DNA from: Unio delphinus
Lineage: Eukaryota; Mollusca; Bivalvia; Unionida; Unionidae
Length of the DNA stretch: 64,000 nucleotides
Direction of reading: 5' to 3'
Assembly: GCA_029339505.1 (NCBI GenBank)
Contig: JAQISU010000003.1
Coordinates: 14,597,001-14,661,000, forward strand
Shown here one piece after another: positions 1 through 9,789 of this stretch; position 1 is the first letter of the stretch; each line of letters starts with the position of its first letter. The notes under the pieces are model-generated. The model had not been told where the DNA came from. It saw only the letters and a list, made by a program, of their open reading frames with translations, and searched no databases. The position numbers and the translations under genes were made by a program.

Positions 1-907
1 CCTTACTTATCACACTTGTTTACCAAATTTGTTATATATTTTTATTTCTATATATGTTGATGAATCTACAAAATTGTTCGTATATACTAATTGGTTTTCC
101 GCAAATAATCCCTATTTTGTTTTATGTTACATCTTTAATTTCCTTTCTTTCTTTAATCTATATTTTTGCATTCAATTGTAGCATGATACGTAGTCAAGTT
201 TTTCTTTTGCTCAGTGGATATGTTCTTTTATATCGGTTTGACATGTTTCGTTGTAAAGTTATTCCAGTTCCACATGTCCCATATATTGTTCCACTAAAAA
301 AAACTGATTCTTCGTTTCTATTCTATGTTTTAAAACAAATTCTTCGTTTTGTAATTTATTTATAATGTGGATTGTGTTTTCCTTTTACTCTCCCATTCAT
401 AACGCATGGTGTCACCGTAATTTAAAATTATATTTGTAATGGCTTTCTTTGGTCTAAGTGGGTTTAGAATTTTAAAAAGTAAATAGGTATCGTTCCCCAT
501 GTATATTCTCTTTTTTGTTATATATTCAACTATTAACAATATTTGCTATTTGTGTTTTGCTATTTGTGTTTTGCTATTGTTAAGGTACTTTATGTACAAG
601 GTTATCCACCCACCCACCTACCGCCAAACATAATATAGTGTATTATTTCCCTTTCTAGATTTGGAGTTGTAATGAATTTAATTTTCGAATTATTTCTTTG
701 ACAAAAGCCTTTAATTTTTTCAAAGAAACATATGGGGCAATTTCACATTTTTTTTAATCTTCCTATTCGCCTGTTTGTCTGTAAGTATTTAGCAATGGTA
801 TAGGTAATGTAAGATTAAATAGGTCGTGATGACAGGTGTGAAGAAAAAATTGAGTATGGTAGTTTTCTGCACAGCTTCACGGAAGCTGGTACTATTTTCG
901 CGGCCTG
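1..907. other. AT-rich non-coding stretch
   Basis: No gene or repeat is recognised. A 103-codon open frame at 54-365 (+) encodes only hydrophobic low-complexity residues, as expected from T-rich DNA, and has no recognisable domain. A short direct repeat of TGTGTTTTGCTATT lies near 550-580. Confidence 0.5.
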
Positions 908-944
<37 letters not shown>

Positions 945-968
945 ATAATAATAATAATAATAATAATA
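908..968. repeat. Compound (ACT)n(AAT)n microsatellite
   Basis: About eleven ACT units run directly into about nine AAT units. Confidence 0.95.
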
Positions 969-1332
969 TTAGAGAATCCCATAGTGTCCTTTAGATTTTA
1001 TTATTAAATACGGGTATATGCGAAATCATGAAGTGGTCTATGTTATCTTAATTCACTTATAGACTATCATAAAATACTTGTGTTTCTAAGTTCTCATGTC
1101 GCTACATTTGTATGATCGTGTTTTCCATTGTTGAACGCTATTCTAATGTCTAATCTGCCTCACACATGACCTTTATCTTGACTCGAGGACATTTTGACAG
1201 TCAGCTGCGAGAATAGTGATCACAAAGTAGCAAACACTTTTACATTTATTCCTAATAACCACGATATACATTCAACTGCAACACATTTACGCACTAAAGC
1301 GAGCAATGGTTGAACTTGAAGTGTCCCGCAAA

Positions 1333-1635
1333 CAGTGGTGTCGCTAGGGGGGAGGGGGTGCGGACCGCACCGGGTGACACCATCTCAGAGGGGTGACACC
1401 AAAATGAAAGACTGCAATATTTTACAGAGCACACAATGCTCGGTCTAGTCGGATTTCATAAGCGGATAACCGATCATAGTTAAATACATGACTAACAGGC
1501 ACAGGGTGCCACCATGCAGTCTGCAGAGCGTCTGGTGCTTATTTGAATGAGATTCAGAGCTGGTCGGAGCAAAATTTGGAAGTCTGGTGACACCATGAGT
1601 TTACCGCACTGGGTGACACCAACCTAGCTACGCCG
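1333..1635. mobile_element. Non-autonomous hAT-like element (MITE), 303 bp
   Basis: The left end begins CAGTGGTGTCGCTAGG and the right end, read in reverse complement, begins CGGCGTAGCTAGG, so the termini are inverted repeats. Inside each end lies a GCACYGGGTGACACC motif, also in inverted orientation. The element is flanked by a perfect 8-bp direct repeat CCCGCAAA (1325-1332 and 1636-1643), the target-site duplication size of hAT transposons. The right terminus appears to lack about three bases. There is no coding capacity, so it would have depended on a transposase made elsewhere. Confidence 0.85.
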
Positions 1636-1643
1636 CCCGCAAA

Positions 1644-2437
1644 AATGCCGTTTCACACTGGTAGACCCCCATACATGTGCGGTTTCACAAGTGCAAATTC
1701 GAGTTTAAAAGGCGGTTATTGTAAACATTCTTATTCTCTTGTTATTTTGTTTGTTTCGCGGGGATAAATCTATTCTAGATCAAATTTGAATCGAGGACTA
1801 TAAACTTATTTCTTTCTGTATGTTTCGATTAATCTTACAGATGGACTTAGATCACAATTATTTTTGTCTTGTATATATTGGTTTGTCTGTAGTGCATTTT
1901 ACAGTGTGTACAAATCCTAAGATATTCATATCTGTATTAAAGGTATCTTCAACGATGAATGCAAACTGAAGTTCTTGTTTTGTGAGCATGTTTTTGCGAG
2001 GCTGAACTAAAACAAAATTGTGGTGGGTGTCACATTTCACTTCCGTATTAGTAAAAATGCCTCATTACTCACTGAGCGAGGTCGCCAAAACACACAGAGA
2101 CACCCACACCATAATGCTCATATTCCAAAGAATAATAAAGTTATTTTAAACCAATAACAAAATATGCCTAACTCAATGTATCACCGATGAAATGAGAGGA
2201 AAATTGATATAACAATAACCTGGGGCTACATTCATGGGTAACGATTGGAGAGTAACAGTTGTGACAAATGTCGAAACAAAAGTGGACCTTTTTTATATCT
2301 GTCTACATTTGTATCATTGCGCAAGTTATCTTTAATATACAATTCGTACGCGTTCTATTGTCAGTAACATAGGCATTTGAACCCACTGTTCATTAAATCC
2401 TAAAATGGGTTAAAAGGTCATTTCAAGTTTTAACTTA
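1644..2437. other. Non-coding stretch, nothing recognised
   Basis: Unique-looking AT-rich DNA between the hAT MITE and the solo LTR. The longest open frame (1858-2040, minus) has no recognisable features. Confidence 0.5.
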
Positions 2438-2441
2438 ACAG

Positions 2442-3242
2442 TGTTACGTATATTTGATATGTCATTTATATTTATTTTTATTGTTTGTTTGTTAGATTCA
2501 AATTTGGCATTTTAAGTTTAAGATTCGTTCATTGAGGGGTGGGGGTGGGTGACCTGTACGTTACAGAATAAACACCAGGTGTTGACCTCATTTCTGACCT
2601 GGCTTCAGAGTTGTAAACAAGCTTGGTTGGTTCCAAGGACAGTTTGGAGCTTTGTATAAACATCTTTCTATTTTTAGTTGGGTCATATGGTGGGTACGTG
2701 AGTTTTTGAACGTAAATTTGTTCTAAAAGATTCTAGAAGATCACGTGATCCCTTTCTTGTTTACGTAATAACAGGTATATATATTATGTTTTGAGAACGA
2801 ACTATTGAGTAGAACTTGGGCTTTTATAATATTAAGTTGTGTCTTTTTGAGTTATTTTAAATTACCTTGTACTGGAAATTATGTCAATTCGTTTGGATCA
2901 AGAGGAATTATTTTGTTATTTATCTGGAAAAGAATTGTGCTCATAGTATTTTATTACCAAGAACTGACTTCATCAAGTGATATCGTCTTCCATCTTGGAT
3001 ACTTCGCTGGGATTCGAACTTGGAATTATTTGGACATTTTATTACCAGGACTTTTGCAATTTCTCTAGTGGATAATATTTTGAATTATTTTTGGATTAAT
3101 TTGGAATTGATTCTTAAAACCGTAAGTTTATTTTTCTTTTCTGGAAAATATTTGTGCCCAATAAATTGTTTATTAAGTTTTTACAAGCTTGTTATTTTCA
3201 CTCTTTCTATATTGCTGTTTATTCGAGCCTAAGCACGTAACA
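2442..3242 (+). mobile_element. Solo LTR of an LTR retrotransposon, 801 bp
   Basis: The segment starts TGTTACGT and ends ACGTAACA, a perfect 8-bp terminal inverted repeat with the TG...CA ends of LTRs. It is flanked by a 4-bp direct repeat ACAG (2438-2441 and 3243-3246), as left by an integrase. Internally a TATA-like GGTATATATATTA lies near 2774 and an AATAAA signal near 3161, in the right order for U3-R-U5 on the plus strand. No gag or pol reading frames adjoin it and no partner LTR is seen, so it is best read as a solo LTR left by LTR-LTR recombination. Superfamily (Gypsy versus BEL) cannot be settled; a 4-bp duplication leans towards Gypsy. Confidence 0.75.
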
Positions 3243-3401
3243 ACAGTTTTAGTGTAAACCTAACTATTTACGTTCAATCTTGAGCTATTTGTTTGCTGTT
3301 TGAAAGTCACACCAGTATTTACAATACACCCTGTTTACTTTGACAATCTTTTGTCGTTCAGAAATTTGAGAAAAAGAATAATGCATTGTGCTTCAATGTA
3401 T

Positions 3402-3508
3402 GGTAGGAAAATTCCACCCTCGGGATAAAAATTGTGTGTCATACATTTGGTAAAGCCACGTGACTGACACACAATTCTGACCCTCGAGTGGAAATGTTCT
3501 CTACTACC
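3402..3508. repeat. Imperfect inverted repeat (hairpin), possible MITE
   Basis: Arms of about 40 bp, GGTAGGAAAATTCCACC... and its near reverse complement ending ...CTACC, flank a loop of about 20 bp. The innermost part, ATTGTGTGTCA against TGACACACAAT, pairs perfectly. No target duplication was identified. Confidence 0.6.
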
Positions 3509-3639
3509 CATATGCCTATGAATCAGTATATTGTTTCAGTGTGAAGGGCTGGTAGATGATAGCTACATTGTGAACTATTTGGACTTTCTACTGCGAGTAT
3601 AGTGTACATGTAATAGCAAAACTTATTTCAGTCATCACT

Positions 3640-4104
3640 GTAGTTGTAACTGTAATTGTAATTATAATTGTAACTGTAATTGTAACTGTAATTGTAAACT
3701 GTAAATGTAACTTTGAAATAATAATTGTAACTGCAATCGTAAATTTGGAACTGTAATTATAACTGTTATCGTAGCTTTGGAACTGTAATTGTAACTGTAA
3801 TTGTAGCTTTGGAACTGTAATAGTAACTGTAATTGTACCTTTGGAACTGTAATTGTATCTTTGGAACTGTAATTGTAACTGTAATTGTAACTTTGGAACT
3901 GTAATTGTAACTTTGTAACTGTAATCGTAACTGTAATTGTAACTTTGGAGCTGTAATTGTAACTGTAATTTTTTTTGTATTTTTGGAACTGTAATTGTAA
4001 CTGTAATTGTATCATTGGAATTGTAACTGTAATTGTATATTTTGAACTGCAATTGTAACTGTAATTATAACTTTGTAACTGCAATTGTAACTGTTACGGT
4101 AATT
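3640..4104. repeat. TGTAAY hexamer minisatellite with CTTTGGAAC spacers
   Basis: Alternating TGTAAC and TGTAAT hexamers fill the region and are interrupted at intervals by CTTTGGAAC. Long minus-strand open frames across it (3588-4084) translate to repeated TVTIT and QLQLQ blocks and are a by-product of the array. Confidence 0.95.
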
Positions 4105-4199
4105 TATTTAGTAATTTCCAATACATAGATTTACGTAATGAACCAACACTCGTCGAAATTGTCTTCCAGAAATATGTCGTTTCGCGTTGATCGATCTAG

Positions 4200-4341
<142 letters not shown>

Positions 4342-4379
4342 TCTAGATGAAACAATAACAATTTACTTCACAAAACCCA

Positions 4380-5330
4380 TCTTATCTGCTCCTTAGATAT
4401 CTGTTTGTAAGTCAAACATGGATTTTATAGCACCGTTACAAACTGTACGCCTGAGTTCTCTCATATACCGTCAGTTAAGGTAATGCTATACCACTTTTGA
4501 TAATCAAATTATATTTAACGGAACAAAACCTAATAATATCCTAGATCCGTGACAATCCTTGTAATAGATGAGCGATATCCATTAGCGTCATAAAGACGTA
4601 TGTATAAGAATAACTCTTTATGTCACTGACTAGCATTGTGTTTAGGGACTGATTCATGATGTAGTCTTTACAAATGCAAATATCCTTATTGCACCCATTT
4701 CTCTTTTTTTTTCTTCCTCATTTCTTCCTTCGTCTAGTTTTGTTCCCTACGTGTTCATTCTCCGTTCCTTTTTGCTATCACTGTTATTAATTTCGTTCGT
4801 CTTTTCATCTGTTATTTCTTGTTCCGCTTACTTTCATTCTTATATTCTTTCTTCCTTCATTGCCCTTGCCATCTTTAAGTTCATTTTACCTTTTATAATC
4901 TTCATTTGTCCTTTATTTGTCTTTTGTCCTTCCTCTTGTTTAAACCTTGCTTTTTCTTTTCTTTTCAATATCTTAACGTCTTCTTTTTTATTTTTCTTAT
5001 ACAGAGCTGTAGTACTCTGCAAATGCGCGACAACCAATTTGGAATGCGAAATAGTGTACAATTTTTTTTTTTACATATGATATTTGAGCAAGCGATTTAA
5101 ACTAAACAATATGGAAAAGACATGGCCTATGTAAATATAACGCCGGAAAATGACAGGGCCTATCCATTAGGCATAAACACTGCAGAACTTGTGCCTATGT
5201 GAGATACGACAATAGAAAGAAACTGTCGTCGTAGTCAATTATACTATAATGTGCAGACGGACGAGACAAGTAAAGAAGTTTCATGTTTGCATTGCTGATT
5301 TGTACTAGGCGAGATTTATTGTGTGTCTCG
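4380..5330 (+). repeat. Diverged local repeat, copy U1 (partial)
   Basis: Anchors shared with the repeats near 12.4-14.4 and 18.6-20.7 kb include a CTGTACGCCTGAGTTCTCTC-like segment (about 4442) followed by GTAATGYTATAC, then a long CT-rich tract (about 4700-4990) and a GGAAAATGAYA motif (about 5145). Similarity is patchy and judged by eye. CT-rich open frames here (4751-5100) are composition artefacts. Confidence 0.5.
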
Positions 5331-6204
5331 ACACTAAGGTGTAATTATTGAATTCGTCTGTTGTCTGCTTTACATATTGTTTTATTATCTGACATACACC
5401 TAAAGGTTACATCCTATTTTATCATGTAGACATACCTTTTATTTATGAAACGAATGTTTTTATTTTGGCGTTTGTATGGCGCAGATACACAAGGAAGTTA
5501 AGTAGTAGAAAGGCACTTTAAGTAGAGTGTCATGCAGGAAGACGAACCTCGGTAGGATTTGAACCAGTATACTATAGGTCGCTAGTCATCACACGAACCG
5601 ATATTGAACTGCATGTGTTATCTTAATTCAAGCCAAATCTTGAGTATAACAATAGCATGATGTATATCTCATGCATGTTTTAAAGTGAGCTGTGTACCCG
5701 ACAGATTTTTTTAAATATCAATCATAAAATATTCCCTGCTTATCTCATCTGACTAGAATTTCGAGTTCTTTGGAATTTCGTTATAAGAGGATCAGATATA
5801 ACACTTCTGTGATATCTCAAAACTTTATCTTGACGAAATGTGTGCGATCATTCATGCCAAAATGTAAAGATAAGCTTTTAATTTTCTCGTGAAGCATAAC
5901 GTCATATCATCGTAGTAAGTACCCCACAAGTGATCTCATTTCATCAGGCAATCCAGTCATTGTTCCATATTTAAAGAAAAGAGACATATTCACATAACAA
6001 AACATTTTTTAAAAATAGTTTTTCATCCTTGTTTATCAGACATACGTTAACAAAGATTTTAGAGAGCTTCGTGAATGGTCTGGTTGCATAGTTAATGGGG
6101 AAGAGGTGATCGACAGGATCCTACAAAATAATCAGTTTTAAAACATAATGCTTGATCTAATTTGAAAACAGGACTAATTTCGTTCCGAAAATCCATCTTA
6201 TCTA
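5331..6204. other. Non-coding stretch, mostly nothing recognised
   Basis: No gene is seen. Near 5540-5600 the minus strand carries GGTTCAAATCC, a good tRNA B-box, preceded by a tRNA-like context. This may be the decayed head of a tRNA-derived SINE. Confidence 0.4.
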
Positions 6205-6855
6205 CTCCTCGGATACACCACTCACACCCGACATACCCCTTGGATACCCCACTCACATCACACATACTCCTTGGATAACCCACTCATCACATCTGAGATA
6301 CTCCTTGGATACCCCACTCACATCAGACATGTTTCATGGATGCCTCACTCACATCCAACATGCTCCTTGGATACCCCACTCACATCAGACATACTCCTTG
6401 GATACTCCAATCACATCAGACATACTCTTGGTATACCACTCTCACATCAGACATGCTCCTCGTATACCCAACTCACCAAAGACATGCTCCTTGAATACTC
6501 CACTCACATCAGACATGTTCCTTGGATACCCACTCATATCAGATATGCTTCTTGGTAAACACCCACATCAGACATGCTCACTGGATAATCCACTCACATC
6601 AAACATGCTCCTTGGATAACATACTCACATTAGACATACCTCCTTGAATATCCTACTCATATCAGACATGCTCCTTGGATAACCCACTCACATCAGACAT
6701 GCTCCTTGGATACCCACTCACATCAGACATGCTTCTTGGATACCAACTCACATCAAACATGCTCCTTGGATACCCACTCACATCAGACATGCTTCTTGGA
6801 TACCCACTCACATCAGACATGCTCCTTAAATACTCCACTCACATCAGACATGGAT
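6205..6855 (+). repeat. Minisatellite, 30-31 bp unit, about 21 copies
   Basis: The unit is approximately CACTCACATCAGACATGCTC followed by CTTGGATACC. Copies are degenerate on the left and more uniform from about 6660 onward. Because the period is often exactly 30, open frames run through it and encode a repeated LLGYPLTSDM-like decapeptide. No start context, splice sites or flanking coding sequence suggest that it is translated. Confidence 0.95.
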
Positions 6856-6860
6856 TTTAT

Positions 6861-7727
6861 AGGGCGTGCACATAAACACATGACGCTTCGTTTTGCTGTA
6901 CAGAGATAGGTCCGTCCAAAGGCCAATTAATGGTAAACAAAATTGTTGAATATTAGCAATTAAAATTAGGACAGCAACACGAGTGAAGATAGTTTTAAAG
7001 TTTTGTCCTTGGATTTATCCAACAATCATAATTGCTTTGGCAAAGTGCGAAGGAAACATTCTTCGCACTGCATAGTGTTTCCTGCGCAAAATATAAAGTG
7101 ACCGTTGAAAAAAATTGTATCGTGTTAACGCTAAATGGATGTTGACCTTCTAATATACTGCTACCTATTAGTCACAGTATGTCATTGTCACGCAATCTAA
7201 TGGACATATTCCAAATTTCAACACATACAGAAGTTATATGTAAATAGGAGATCAACATTTCCTGCTCTGTTTCAATATATACACACGTATAGGCACATAA
7301 ATAAATGCCAGTGTTTGTTCTATCCATCCATCACTAACATGACAATAAATTTACGATTTCAATCACCACCTATAGGAATTGTTTTCACGATCGCCAGATG
7401 GACGATTTACGACTCAACATACTCTAGTTTGGGCTCTTCCGTCAAACAGAGAGCAAATCAGATTTTAGTATCTGCAAGGAATCCTGGCTAGCATTACGTG
7501 ACTATAAAATATCAACAAACTCAATTGTTAAAACCTCAAAGGCCGCCGTTTTTCGTGCATTTTACCAGCCTTCCAATCTAACTAAAGTTAGAAAAGAAGC
7601 GTATTATTTTTTTAAAAAAGATTTCTGACATAAAACATTCAAACATTCAGTTTAGAATTAAGGAGTGCCCTCCTCCAATAATTAAGTCACCGAAGTCACG
7701 TGTAATTCCATTCTTTTTCTGGAGTGC

Positions 7728-7730
<3 letters not shown>
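6861..7730. other. Non-coding stretch, nothing recognised
   Basis: A small perfect 9-bp hairpin, AGTGCGAAG...CTTCGCACT, occurs near 7047-7072; otherwise no feature is seen. Confidence 0.5.
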
Positions 7731-7814
<84 letters not shown>

Positions 7815-7835
7815 CATCATCATCATCATCATCAT
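7731..7835 (-). repeat. (TAA)n and (CAT)n microsatellite at LINE 3' end
   Basis: About 28 TAA units followed by seven CAT units abut the 3' terminus of the minus-strand LINE that follows. This fits a retrotransposon tail that has grown into a microsatellite. Confidence 0.9.
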
Positions 7836-9258
7836 AATGAGGACGTTGTATAGCGCCTAATCTTTCGAAGCTCTAAGCACTTTACACCATCAATAATGAT
7901 ATGACTACACTACAGAACAACAAATGATAAAAACAATGAAATTGGAAAACAAAAAACATGCTGAAAACATATAAGATATAAAACATGATTATGTCGCTAA
8001 GTTTGTCCCTGCAGTCGAAACAGGTGAGTCTTAAGAGTACTCTTAAAACGGACCACTGTGTATTTGTGTCTAATTTCAATGGGCAATTCATTCCACGGCG
8101 CCGGGCCTTGGTGTGCAAACGAACGTTGTCTATATGACTTTGTTTTCACCGTGGGAACAATGAGTATACGATTATCAGAGGAAGAGCGTAAGGATCTAGC
8201 TGGTGTTTACACATGGGTGAGGCTGGATAGGTATGTTGGACTGGAGTCTGTCATTGAAACATAGCACAGAGAACAAATTGTTTGTTTGATTTTGTATCGA
8301 ATCGATAGCCAGTGTAGGGTACAGAGCAGTGGTGAGGTGTGCTCTGATCGAGGTACTCTAAAGATGATCCTTGCAGCTGTGTTTTGAACTTTTTGAAGTT
8401 TCTGGAGTAAATATTGTGACGAACCAGACAGAATTGAGTTACAATAGTCCGGTCTTGAAAGTGCTAATGAACACACAAGTGTTTTAGTGGCACCAACTGA
8501 AAGATATTTACGAATGGAACTGATGCGTCTCAATTCAAGATATGCAGCCTTGCATATGTTCATGACATGTACGTTCCAATGTGAGAGTACTGTCTAGAGT
8601 AACGCCTAGGTTTCGTACTGACTGTGAGAATTTAATGTTGGTGTTGCTGATATTTATTGTCTGAGGTAAAGGATGAGAATGAGAAAGTCTTTGTGTTGTG
8701 ATCAGAATAGCCTCAGTTTTATCATCATTCATCTGCAGCTTGTTACAACTTACATGTCATCCAAGATTTCACATCGGAAATGCACGTCTCTACTCCATGG
8801 ATGGTAGCATCGACTTCAGTTAGGTGGCTAGACTTGTATATTTGGGTGTCATCAGCATACAATTGGTGCGACACTGGGTGATGATCTACGGCACTTGAGA
8901 GAGGCTGAGTGTACAGAATTAAGAGAACAGGTCCAGTAACAGATCCATGTGGAATACTAACACATACGTCAACTGGGCTGGAGTGTATTCCATTTGCAGA
9001 CATAATTTGTGTCCTGTTGACTAAGTAGGACTTGAACCACTGTAAGGCTATATTCTGAACGCCAAATACATGCTGGAGACGGTGAAGTAATATATCATGG
9101 TCTATTGCGTCAAATGCTGCAGATAAATCCAGGAGAGTGAGGACTGTAATCTTTCCACTATCCAAAGTAGAGAGAATGTCATTAAATACTTTCAGAAGAG
9201 TAGTTTCATTACTGTGGCAAGGGCGATATGCAGACTGTACATTGCTAAAAAGACTGTA
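7836..9258 (-). mobile_element. LINE family 1, copy 1: 5'-truncated reverse transcriptase fragment
   Basis: Read on the minus strand, the fragment encodes part of a non-LTR retrotransposon polymerase. The segment at 9165-8743 holds LLDLSAAFDAIDHDILLHRL (palm), WFKSYLVNRTQ, SIPHGSVTGPVL and the catalytic YADD in HQLYADDTQIY. The following frames (8732-8535 and 8563-8207) carry NDDKTEAI, NLGVTLDSTL, LELRRISSIRKYL and RPDYCNSILSG, which are thumb and C-terminal motifs of the same class. Frame changes near 8735 and 8560 break the ORF, so the copy is dead. The 3' untranslated end is shared with copies at 25846 and 46521 and finishes at a TAA/CAT microsatellite. The 5' end is truncated within the reverse transcriptase; the endonuclease is missing. 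The motif style is Jockey/CR1-like; the exact clade was not determined. Confidence 0.9.
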
Positions 9259-9640
9259 TTAAAACTATAAAACTAGTGACGTGATACATTCGGCAAAAAT
9301 CTAAAAACAACAACATTAGTATATGGCGGAAACAAGATTCAAGAGGGAATGAAGAGAGGCAGGAAAGCTTTATCAAAGCGGATCAGAGAAGAAAAAGCGT
9401 AAATTAGAAATAATTTAAAAAAATGCTAGATCGACTTCTTGTGCGCATAAACATCTGTCTGCTTCTTATCTGTCTCCAAAACTATTATTCTACCCTTTTC
9501 TATATATATTTCCCAATATCTAACGTGACAAAACAAAATATCATTAATAAATGTTAGAAGCTAATTCAGTTTTTAAATAGAAGACCCTTCTCAAGGATGT
9601 AATAATGTAATGTGAAAGTGAAAATCCTTTACCGAAACAA
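9259..9640. other. Non-coding stretch, nothing recognised
   Basis: AT-rich sequence upstream of the truncated LINE; no repeat or gene is seen. Confidence 0.45.
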
Positions 9641-9789
9641 TTCATGGGTATTTACAGAAAATATGCCCACATGATACATGTAGGTAGATTCTACAGAGAT
9701 GGTGCCAACATGATGTCTAAAAGTAGATAATTACAGAAACAATGCCTAAAAGATTTTTAATGGCATATATTTACGCAAACGACACTGTG
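9641..9789. repeat. Degenerate TTTACAGAAA...ATGCCCAAAAGAT repeat
   Basis: Three or four imperfect units of about 36-50 bp, each with a (T)TACAGAAA core followed by ATGCC. Related units occur at about 12488-12560 and 18586-18620. Confidence 0.5.

Noticed and set aside
54..365. 103-codon plus-strand ORF with hydrophobic segments
   Set aside because: T-rich composition alone produces Phe/Leu/Ile-rich frames; no domain, no splice context and no conservation evidence.
3588..4084. Two overlapping minus-strand ORFs of 154 and 140 codons
   Set aside because: Both are translations of the TGTAAY minisatellite.
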